Assembly (NCBI RefSeq): GCF_000722685.1
Contig: NZ_JPFV01000007.1
Span: 1 to 56,000, forward strand
DNA: 56,000 bases
Source: Streptococcus mitis
Lineage (GTDB): Bacteria; Bacillota; Bacilli; Lactobacillales; Streptococcaceae
Direction of reading: 5' to 3'
Shown here: piece by piece, positions 9,641 to 16,504 of the stretch
Layout: each line of letters starts with the position of its first letter
Position numbering within the stretch: position 1 is the stretch's first letter
Made by a program: the position numbers and the translations under genes
Notes under the pieces: generated by a model
Database searches by the model: none
What the model was told of the DNA's origin: nothing
The model's input: only the letters and a program-made list of their open reading frames with translations

Positions 9641-10372
9641 ATGTTAGAAATTAAAAACCTGACAGGTGGCTATGTTCATGTCCCTGTCTTGAAAGATGTG
9701 TCCTTTACAGTTGAAAGTGGGCAGTTGGTCGGTTTGATCGGTCTCAATGGTGCTGGGAAGTCTACGACAATCAATGAAATTATCGGTCTGTTAACACCTT
9801 ATAGTGGTTCTATCAATATCAACGGTTTGACCTTGCAAGAAGATGCGACTAGATACCGCAAGCAAATTGGCTATATTCCTGAAACGCCTAGTTTGTATGA
9901 GGAATTGACCCTCAGAGAGCATATTGAAACGGTTGCTATGGCTTATGGTATTGAGCAAAAGGTCGCTTTTGAGAGAGTAGAACCTTTGCTAAAAATGTTC
10001 CGTTTGGATCAGAAATTGGACTGGTTCCCTGTTCATTTCTCCAAAGGGATGAAGCAGAAAGTCATGATTATCTGTGCTTTTGTGGTGGACCCGAGTCTCT
10101 TCATCGTGGATGAGCCTTTCCTTGGTCTTGATCCGCTGGCGATTTCTGACTTGATTCAGCTTTTGGAAGTGGAAAAGCAAAAGGGCAAATCCATTCTCAT
10201 GAGTACCCACGTGCTGGATTCAGCGGAGAAGATGTGTGATGCTTTTGTCATTCTTCACAAAGGGGAAGTGCGTGCTAAGGGAAATCTCCTGCAACTGTGC
10301 GAAGCCTTTAACATGCCTGAGGCTAGTTTGAATGATATTTACTTGGCTCTGACCAAAGAGGAGGAGCTATGA
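9641..10372 (+). CDS. ecsA: ABC transporter ATP-binding protein EcsA
   Basis: A 243-residue ATPase. Walker A GLNGAGKST lies at residues 34-42, the signature is the degenerate FSKGMKQK, and Walker B is LFIVDEPFLGLDP with the switch histidine in STHVLD. It energises the EcsB membrane subunit. Ecs transporters affect protein secretion and peptide pheromone processing in Firmicutes. The ATG follows GGAG by 8 nt. The stop overlaps the ecsB start (ATGA). Confidence 0.92.
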   Translation: MLEIKNLTGGYVHVPVLKDVSFTVESGQLVGLIGLNGAGKSTTINEIIGLLTPYSGSININGLTLQEDATRYRKQIGYIPETPSLYEELTLREHIETVAMAYGIEQKVAFERVEPLLKMFRLDQKLDWFPVHFSKGMKQKVMIICAFVVDPSLFIVDEPFLGLDPLAISDLIQLLEVEKQKGKSILMSTHVLDSAEKMCDAFVILHKGEVRAKGNLLQLCEAFNMPEASLNDIYLALTKEEEL

Positions 10373-11418
10373 AAGACTTGTTTTTAAAGAGAAAGCAGGC
10401 TTTTCGTAAGGAGTGTCTTGGTTATCTGCGCTATGTTCTCAATGACCACTTTGTCTTGTTCCTGCTTGTCCTGCTGGGCTTTCTAGCCTACCAGTACAGT
10501 CAACTCTTGCAAGATTTTCCTGAAAATCATTGGCCTATCCTTTTATTTGTAGGAATTACGTCTGTTTTACTTTTGCTTTGGGGAGGAATTGCCACCTATA
10601 TGGAGGCTCCAGACAAGCTCTTTCTCTTGGTCGGAGAAGAGGAAATCAAGCTCCATCTAAAGCGTCAAACTAGCATTTCCCTAGTTTTTTGGCTCTTTGT
10701 CCAGACCCTTTTCTTGCTGTTATTTGCGCCCTTATTTTTAGCCATGGGTTATGGCTTGCCAGTTTTTCTACTTTATGTGCTTTTATTGGGAATAGGTAAA
10801 TATTTCCTCTTTCGTCAAAAGGCCAGCAAATTTTTCACTGAAACTGGTCTCGACTGGGACTATGTTATTTCTCAAGAAAGCAAGCGTAAGCAAGTTTTGC
10901 TTCGTTTCTTTGCCCTCTTTACGCAGGTAAAGGGAATTTCAAACAGCGTCAAGCGTCGTGCCTATCTGGACTTTATCCTAAAGGTTGTTCAGAAGGTGCC
11001 TGGAAAGATTTGGCAAAATCTCTATCTGCGTTCTTATTTGCGAAATGGAGACCTTTTTGCCCTCAGTCTCCGTCTGCTCTTGCTTTCCATACTGGCGCAG
11101 GTTTTTATCGAGCAAGCTTGGATTGCGACAGCAGTGGTAGTGCTGTTTAACTACCTCTTGCTCTTCCAGTTGCTGGCTCTCTATCACGCCTTTGACTACC
11201 AGTATTTGACCCAACTCTTTCCACTGGACAAGGGGCAAAAGGAAAAAGGCTTACAGGCTGTAGTCCGAGAATTGACCAGTTTTGTTTTACTTGTGGAATT
11301 AGTTGTTGGGTTGATTACCTTCCAAGAAAAACTAGCCCTTCTAGCCTTACTGGGAGCTGGTTTGGTTTTACTAGTCTTGTACTTACCTTATCAGGTCAAA
11401 CGTCAGATGCAGGACTAA
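10369..11418 (+). CDS. ecsB: ABC transporter permease EcsB
   Basis: A 349-residue polytopic membrane protein with about six to eight hydrophobic segments (for example FVLFLLVLLGFLAY near residue 28). A charged cytoplasmic loop with KRKQ and RRAYLDF motifs sits mid-protein, in line with the EcsB family. It overlaps ecsA by 4 nt, so both are made together. The gene directly precedes the blp locus but is separated from it by a bidirectional terminator. Confidence 0.88.
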   Translation: MKDLFLKRKQAFRKECLGYLRYVLNDHFVLFLLVLLGFLAYQYSQLLQDFPENHWPILLFVGITSVLLLLWGGIATYMEAPDKLFLLVGEEEIKLHLKRQTSISLVFWLFVQTLFLLLFAPLFLAMGYGLPVFLLYVLLLGIGKYFLFRQKASKFFTETGLDWDYVISQESKRKQVLLRFFALFTQVKGISNSVKRRAYLDFILKVVQKVPGKIWQNLYLRSYLRNGDLFALSLRLLLLSILAQVFIEQAWIATAVVVLFNYLLLFQLLALYHAFDYQYLTQLFPLDKGQKEKGLQAVVRELTSFVLLVELVVGLITFQEKLALLALLGAGLVLLVLYLPYQVKRQMQD

Positions 11419-11434
11419 CATTGCCTATATGACA

Positions 11435-11477
11435 CTAAAAAAGAAGTTGAGTTCAGTTTGTCTCAGCTTCTTTTTAG
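11435..11477. terminator. Bidirectional terminator ecsB / blpT
   Basis: CTAAAAAAGAAG-TTGAG and CTCAG-CTTCTTTTTAG form a long stem with A and T runs on either side. It serves the convergent ecsB and blpT genes. Confidence 0.85.
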
Positions 11478-11480
11478 TTG

Positions 11481-11804
11481 CTACAGGATAATGGTTGGTC
11501 CGTAGAGACTCAACTTGGTCTTGACTTGGTCAAAGTGAAAGCGGTCATAGGCTCGCCAAGCGGCGCGAGTAGGAGCGTCTGGATTGAGAGCGCTGAGTCC
11601 CATGAGAAGACTGGAAGTCTGGTAAAATTTTTCCAGTTCAATCAAGACTCGATTATCCACAGTCTCAGCCTTGGCTAGAAAACCAAGAATAGAGTTTAAT
11701 TGCTCCTGAAAGCGGACGTCGTCAGCTGTTGCCTGTTTGCATGCTTGGTAGGCTTTGTTTAAGTCCGTAATCAAAGTCTGAGCTGTTTTGATTGGGTCTG
11801 TCAT
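11481..11804 (-). CDS. blpT: BlpT, bacteriocin-locus protein
   Basis: A 107-residue soluble helical protein without signal peptide or membrane segment. It is recognised as BlpT from its position at the edge of the blp locus next to EcsAB and from its sequence (TDPIKTAQTLITDLNKAY...). Its role in the blp pheromone circuit is not settled. GGAGGT lies 9 nt before the ATG. The upstream gene on the same strand, a double-glycine peptide, ends only 28 nt away. BlpT is thus probably transcribed from the BlpR box at 12229-12292 through that peptide gene. Confidence 0.88.
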   Translation of the reverse strand: MTDPIKTAQTLITDLNKAYQACKQATADDVRFQEQLNSILGFLAKAETVDNRVLIELEKFYQTSSLLMGLSALNPDAPTRAAWRAYDRFHFDQVKTKLSLYGPTIIL

Positions 11805-11832
11805 TTACGTGACCTCCTATATAATTTATATT

Positions 11833-12084
11833 TTAAGGTAAGGGATTGTGTAAATCTCCTAGTGAGGCACCTATATTATTAGCAACATTGCCAACTATGT
11901 TGCCCCAATCAATGATACATTTACCATTATCAAGATTAGCTTTATTATATGAATATCCATTTCTACATAGTACATTATCGCTAATTATATGAAACGGAGA
12001 ATACCATCCATATGGAATACTACCGCCATTTATATGAGAAAGTTCGATTGATGTTAATTGTTTTGTTTTATTTGACTTGGCCAT
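11833..12084 (-). CDS. Double-glycine leader peptide (bacteriocin-like) upstream of blpT
   Basis: An 83-residue precursor with a 21-residue leader ending SHINGG, the hydrophobic/Gly-Gly pattern cut by C39 transporters such as BlpA. The mature part (62 residues) begins SIPYGWYSP and has exactly two cysteines (DNVLCRNG and NGKCIIDWG). Its C-terminus is GNIVGNVANNIGASLG-like, with only a short GxxxG flavour. AAGGAG precedes the ATG. A minus-strand BlpR box with extended -10 lies 145 bp upstream. I do not recognise the peptide; no obvious immunity gene is beside it unless BlpT serves that role. Confidence 0.85.
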   Translation of the reverse strand: MAKSNKTKQLTSIELSHINGGSIPYGWYSPFHIISDNVLCRNGYSYNKANLDNGKCIIDWGNIVGNVANNIGASLGDLHNPLP

Positions 12085-12142
12085 AATTTTCTCCTTGTTA
12101 TATTTACGTCAATTGCAATAGAGTATATTTATAGGGTGTTAA

Positions 12143-12166
12143 TCATGGTGGATGTGAATAAATCAT
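12143..12166 (-). other. Possible 7-codon leader ORF (MIYSHPP)
   Basis: In the 5' leader of the peptide gene a strong Shine-Dalgarno AAGGAGGG (12180-12173) lies 6 nt before an ATG, which opens a reading frame of seven codons ending in TGA. It ends 58 nt before the peptide gene start. Spacing is ideal for translation; function is unknown. Confidence 0.4.
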
Positions 12167-12228
12167 ATGCAGCCCTCCTTTTTTGATGATTTTTAAAGTT
12201 ATTGCAAACATAGTCTTTCTATAATCAT

Positions 12229-12292
12229 AGTTTATCACTTTTAACTCTTTTTTTTATTCAAATCTTTAATTGTCATTGAAATGTCTTGAATT
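12229..12292 (-). promoter_or_regulatory. BlpR box and promoter for the minus-strand peptide-blpT operon
   Basis: Read on the minus strand: AATTCAAGAC (12292-12283) and AATTAAAGAT (12271-12262), start to start 21 bp, then extended -10 TGA-TAAACT (12234-12229). The geometry matches the other blp promoters in this window to within one base. Confidence 0.85.
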
Positions 12293-12443
12293 GCGCTGAG
12301 TGAATTTTATGATAAAATAGTGGTAAGATTATCATGCTTATTTGAGGAACAAGCTACCTTTCAGGAGCGTTGAAGGCCTGTTTAGGATTGGGTGTGCTTG
12401 TGTTAAATTTTTTCTGTTATTCTTTTCTTAGGAGGAGAATCCA

Positions 12444-12782
12444 ATGAAACATATGATTATTCAGACACAGAAAACAGTCTATAAAGTAAACGTCGACGAT
12501 ATCTACTATATCCAAGCACATCCAACTAAAGCCCATACCGTACAGATTGTTACAGAAGAGGCTAGTTTTAATATGGTTCAAAATTTAAGTAATCTTGAGA
12601 ACCAATATGGGGAAAACTTGATGAGGTGTCATCGAAATTGTTTGGTCAATCTTGATAAAGTAAAATCGATTGATTTTCAAGAAAGAATCCTTTTTCTTGG
12701 AGAAGAAGGTCAATACGCTGTCAAGTATGCCAGACGTCGCTATAGAGAAATTCGTCAAAAATGGTTGAAAGAAGGAGAGTAA
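12444..12782 (+). CDS. blpS: LytTR-domain regulator BlpS
   Basis: A 112-residue protein that is almost entirely a LytTR DNA-binding domain (YYIQAHPTKAHTVQIV ... LMRCHRNCLVNLDKV). It lacks a receiver domain. In pneumococcus BlpS is encoded directly before blpR and may modulate binding at the BlpR boxes. AGGAGG lies 8 nt before ATG 12444. The 359-bp gap upstream also holds the divergent peptide promoter, so this operon and the peptide-blpT operon start back to back. Confidence 0.9.
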   Translation: MKHMIIQTQKTVYKVNVDDIYYIQAHPTKAHTVQIVTEEASFNMVQNLSNLENQYGENLMRCHRNCLVNLDKVKSIDFQERILFLGEEGQYAVKYARRRYREIRQKWLKEGE

Positions 12783-12786
12783 GAAG

Positions 12787-13524
12787 ATGAGAATATTTGT
12801 TTTAGAAGATGATTTTTCCCAACAAGCTAGAATTGAAACGACCATTGAGAAACTCTTGAAGGAACATCATATCATTCCTAGCTCTTTTGAGGTCTTTGGC
12901 AAGCCAGACCAGCTACTGGTAGAGGTGCATGAGAAGGGCGCCCATCAGCTATTCTTTTTGGATATTGAGATTCGAAATGAGGAGATGAAGGGGCTGGAAG
13001 TGGCTAGAAAGATTCGGGATCGAGATCCGTATGCCCTCATCGTCTTTGTGACGACTCACTCGGAGTTTATGCCCCTGTCCTTTCGCTACCAAGTGTCTGC
13101 TTTGGACTACATTGATAAGGCCTTGTCGGCAGAGGAGTTTGAATCTCGTATCGAGACAGCCCTCCTCTATGCCAATGGTCAAGACAGTAAAAGTCTAGCG
13201 GAAGATTGCTTTTATTTTAAATCAAAATTTGCCCAATTCCAGTATCCTTTTAAAGAGGTTTATTATCTTGAAACATCACCTAGAGCCCATCGTGTTATTC
13301 TCTATACCAAGACAGACAGGTTGGAATTTACAGCGAGTCTAGAGGAGGTTTTCAAGCAGGAGCCCCGTCTCTTGCAGTGCCATCGTTCTTTTCTCATCAA
13401 TCCTGCAAATGTGATTCATTTGGATAAGAAAGAAAAACTCCTTTTCTTTCCCAATGGGGGAAGTTGTCTAATCGCGCGTTATAAGGTCAGGGAAGTGTCT
13501 GAAGCTATCAATAACTTACACTGA
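12787..13524 (+). CDS. blpR: Response regulator BlpR
   Basis: A 245-residue AlgR/AgrA/LytR-type regulator. The receiver domain has the acidic pair ED at residues 7-8 and the phospho-acceptor D59 in FFLDIEI. A C-terminal LytTR domain (residues about 140-245) includes LLQCHRSFLINPANV. It binds paired ATTCAAGA-type repeats, of which seven lie in this window. It is 4 nt after blpS and followed by blpH 13 nt later, giving one operon. It is activated by BlpH after BlpC sensing. Confidence 0.95.
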   Translation: MRIFVLEDDFSQQARIETTIEKLLKEHHIIPSSFEVFGKPDQLLVEVHEKGAHQLFFLDIEIRNEEMKGLEVARKIRDRDPYALIVFVTTHSEFMPLSFRYQVSALDYIDKALSAEEFESRIETALLYANGQDSKSLAEDCFYFKSKFAQFQYPFKEVYYLETSPRAHRVILYTKTDRLEFTASLEEVFKQEPRLLQCHRSFLINPANVIHLDKKEKLLFFPNGGSCLIARYKVREVSEAINNLH

Positions 13525-13537
13525 GTGAGGAGAATTT

Positions 13538-14878
13538 ATGTATATTTTTTGGATGATATTGTATTCACTAGCTATTAGTGGGCTAGAAATTATCATGTTC
13601 TTTAAGGTAGATGGAATTAGTCTCACTTTCGATAGAATTTTTAAGGCCTTTCTTCTAAAATTTCTTCTAGCAGCAATTGTTACAACTTTTAAATTTTTAG
13701 TCTTGACTAACTATCTGTCATACTTTATAGAACCCTTGTTCGGCATCAGCTTGTCTCTCATATTGTTAAGAGGGCTTCCTAAAAAACTCCTTTTCTTTTA
13801 TGGTCTCTTTCCAATTGTATTGATGGATATTTTTTACAGAAGTGTCTCCTATTTTGTGTTTCCGTTTTTTGGGAAAGGGATTGTAGATGGATATGGAAAT
13901 CCTCTCTTTTTGTTGATTATGATATTCGTTTACTCCATAGTATTAGTCTTTTTGAAATGGTTGGACTATGATTTCACTAGCTTGAGAAGGGAGAGCCTAG
14001 ATAAAGATTTTCAAAAATCCTTGACTAAGATTAACTGGATAATGGGGGCTTACTTTCTAGTCATGGAAAGTCTGTCTTACTTTGAATATGCATACGATAT
14101 CCAATCAAAGACTGTTCGCCATTTCATTCTAGTATTTTATCTACTCTTTTTTATGGGGGTTATCAAGAAATTAGATACCTATTTGAAGGAAAAACTTCAG
14201 GGAAAACTGAACCGAGAGCAGGTCTTGCGCTATAGAGATATGGAGCGGTATAGTCGGCATATAGAAGAACTTTATAAGGAAGTACGGAGTTTTCGACATG
14301 ACTACACCAACCTCTTGACTAGTTTACGTCTGGGTATTGAAGAGGAGGATATGGAGCAGATAAAAGAGGTCTACGATTCCGTCTTAAAGGATTCCAGTCA
14401 GAAATTGCAGGACAATAAATATGATCTTGGCAGATTGGTAAATGTTCGTGACCGTGCCCTCAAAAGTCTCCTAGCAGGGAAATTTATAAAAGCCAGAGAT
14501 AAGAAGATTGTCTTTAATGTCGAAGTTCCTGAGGAGATTCAGGTCGAGGGGATGAGCCTGCTTGATTTTCTAACCATTGTGTCTATCCTTTGTGATAATG
14601 CCATTGAAGCTAGTGCAGAGGCCAGTCAACCTCACGTTTCAATTGCCTTTTTAAAAAATGGAGAACAAGAGACCTTTATCATTGAAAACTCCATCAAAGA
14701 AGATGGTATCGATATTTCTGAAATCTTCTCCTTTGGAGCGAGTTCTAAAGGGGAGGAGAGAGGTGTTGGTCTCTATACTGTCATGAAGATTGTGGAAAGT
14801 CATCCTAATACCAGTCTAAATACCACCTGCCAAAATCAAGTCTTTCGTCAGGTGTTTACTATAATACATACAGAATGA
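13538..14878 (+). CDS. blpH: Histidine kinase BlpH, BlpC receptor
   Basis: A 446-residue HPK10-family sensor kinase. Six or so transmembrane segments occupy residues 1 to about 215. The H box is VRSFRHDYTNLL, the N box CDNAIEA and the G box GVGLYTVMKIV. The membrane half binds the BlpC pheromone. BlpH variants co-evolve with BlpC alleles, so this one should match the hybrid-looking BlpC encoded next door on the other strand. GTGAGGAG precedes the ATG. Confidence 0.95.
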   Translation: MYIFWMILYSLAISGLEIIMFFKVDGISLTFDRIFKAFLLKFLLAAIVTTFKFLVLTNYLSYFIEPLFGISLSLILLRGLPKKLLFFYGLFPIVLMDIFYRSVSYFVFPFFGKGIVDGYGNPLFLLIMIFVYSIVLVFLKWLDYDFTSLRRESLDKDFQKSLTKINWIMGAYFLVMESLSYFEYAYDIQSKTVRHFILVFYLLFFMGVIKKLDTYLKEKLQGKLNREQVLRYRDMERYSRHIEELYKEVRSFRHDYTNLLTSLRLGIEEEDMEQIKEVYDSVLKDSSQKLQDNKYDLGRLVNVRDRALKSLLAGKFIKARDKKIVFNVEVPEEIQVEGMSLLDFLTIVSILCDNAIEASAEASQPHVSIAFLKNGEQETFIIENSIKEDGIDISEIFSFGASSKGEERGVGLYTVMKIVESHPNTSLNTTCQNQVFRQVFTIIHTE

Positions 14879-14883
14879 TAAAA

Positions 14884-14921
14884 AATAAGACCGAGAGTTC
14901 TTGTTACTCGGTCTTATTTTT
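14884..14921. terminator. Bidirectional terminator blpH / blpC
   Basis: AATAAGACCGAG and CTCGGTCTTATT arms with an 11-nt loop, A run on one side and T run on the other. It serves the convergent blpSRH and blpABC operons. Confidence 0.88.
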
Positions 14922-15076
14922 TATAGCTGAATAGGTAGTTCAAGTGCTTTTGTGATTTTAAATTTACTTAAACTTATTTCATGTAAGAAATCTTCCCACC
15001 ATCCTCCACCTGTAATTTGGTTGAGTTCGGTAGTTGTTAGTTCTTGAAATGAAGTTAGGTTTTGTTTCTTATCCAT
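14921..15076 (-). CDS. blpC: BlpC peptide pheromone precursor
   Basis: A 51-residue precursor. The leader begins MDKKQNLTSFQEL and ends NQITGG, identical in style to pneumococcal BlpC. The mature peptide would be 27 residues, from GWWEDFLHEISLS to ALELPIQL. From memory, the tail and the HE..LSKFKITKALELPIQL core follow the R6-type pheromone while the EDFL near the start follows another allele. The gene is the last of blpABC, 56 nt after blpB. GGAG lies about 8 nt before the ATG. It is exported and cleaved by BlpAB and sensed by BlpH. Confidence 0.93.
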   Translation of the reverse strand: MDKKQNLTSFQELTTTELNQITGGGWWEDFLHEISLSKFKITKALELPIQL

Positions 15077-15132
15077 GTTATGATTCTCCTTTTTGATAAG
15101 ATAATAAATAGTTCTAGAGTGTTATCTGAAAA

Positions 15133-16494
15133 TTAATTAGAATGGGTTAACATTTTATCTTTGAAATAATCAAAATATGTTTTCTTTGCAGTTACACTAG
15201 TGACGCGACCTTGTAAGCCATATTGGATGAGTTTACTATCCTCATTAGATAGTTTTGCAAGAGCGCTTAGTTTAAAGAGATTTCCTTGCTCTGTTCTGGT
15301 AGGAGTTTGATCAATGCTCTGAAGTTGGCCGATGATGGTAATGCCATGATTTCCAATCTTCTCAAGCTTTAATCTTACAGTTTGTCCTTTATCTAGTAGA
15401 GGTAGATAGTCAGAAGATACGTAGTAAGTGATTAGTACTTCTCTTGTATCTGTGATGATAGGGAATATTTGAGCAATTTCTGTACCAGTTGGAATTCTAT
15501 TTTTACCTTCAAATTCGCTGTTCAGATGAACGATACCTTTACTTGGTGCGGTTAAGGTATTGTTTTCTAAGCGCTGTGTCGCTTGATCTAGTTGTACTTT
15601 TAATTCTGTTAATTGATTCTCCACGGTTAGTTGTTGCTGTGAGGCTGTTTGTAAAAATTGAGTGCGGAGTACTTCAATTTTGGTTGCTAAACTATTATCA
15701 TAAGTTGCTACACTTCCAATCCCAGCTTGCTGAATTTTGAGGCTTGCGATAGATGATTCAAGACCTGCAATACTTTGATTAATTTGAGATAAAAATGGCT
15801 CCTCTGCAGTTCCTTGTGTTTGTCCTTGTGAGGCTACAAGATAACGATTCAAAATTGACTGGTGCGGATTGCCAGTTGGTAAGCGTGCTCTGTTATTTAT
15901 GATAGCATCTCTCAGCTCTTGATATTCTCCAATTTGTTGTTGAACTTTTGTGATTTCTTGTTCGATGGCTGATGAACTGCTATTGGCAAGATTGGCTTGA
16001 TTTGAGACCTCAGTGTTAGTCTTTGTGATACCCAGTTCAATATCATGGGATTGTTTAGTAAAATTCCTAAAGGTATTATGGTAGCCAAACTCATCCTCGC
16101 CAGAAAAAAGATCAGTCGCTTTTTCTAAACTTTGTTTCAAAATTCCAAGTCCTTCTTTTTGCTTCTCAAGTCTTTGTACTTGAGTTTCTAAGGCAGTTTT
16201 CTGACTTTCTTCCATTGTTTCAGAGTATTTGATGAGTAAGTCACCTTTTTCAACTACTTGATTTGCCACTAAATGATTAGCAAGGATAGGATTATCACTT
16301 GTTGACTGAATGGATGCAATGACACTTGTAGGGGTGATTTCTCCTTGGGAAGTAACAGTAATTTCTTTTGTGGCAACAAGGGAGAAAATCAAGATGAAAG
16401 TAAACAGTAATGAAAGAGGTATAATTAACACTGTCGCATAGTTATGGTAACGTCTCTGATAAAACTCGACGCTTCTAAAAAGATTAGGATTCAT
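15133..16494 (-). CDS. blpB: BlpB, accessory protein of the peptide exporter
   Basis: A 453-residue HlyD/MesE-type accessory factor. It has a short cytoplasmic N-terminus, one transmembrane segment (ATVLIIPLSLLFTFILIFSL, residues 20-39), a long extracellular coiled coil (about residues 115-310) and a barrel-sandwich/beta domain at the C-terminus. It works with BlpA to export double-glycine peptides. It lies 10 nt downstream of blpA in the same operon. No frameshift was seen. Confidence 0.93.
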   Translation of the reverse strand: MNPNLFRSVEFYQRRYHNYATVLIIPLSLLFTFILIFSLVATKEITVTSQGEITPTSVIASIQSTSDNPILANHLVANQVVEKGDLLIKYSETMEESQKTALETQVQRLEKQKEGLGILKQSLEKATDLFSGEDEFGYHNTFRNFTKQSHDIELGITKTNTEVSNQANLANSSSSAIEQEITKVQQQIGEYQELRDAIINNRARLPTGNPHQSILNRYLVASQGQTQGTAEEPFLSQINQSIAGLESSIASLKIQQAGIGSVATYDNSLATKIEVLRTQFLQTASQQQLTVENQLTELKVQLDQATQRLENNTLTAPSKGIVHLNSEFEGKNRIPTGTEIAQIFPIITDTREVLITYYVSSDYLPLLDKGQTVRLKLEKIGNHGITIIGQLQSIDQTPTRTEQGNLFKLSALAKLSNEDSKLIQYGLQGRVTSVTAKKTYFDYFKDKMLTHSN

Positions 16495-16504
16495 GACATT
16501 CTCC

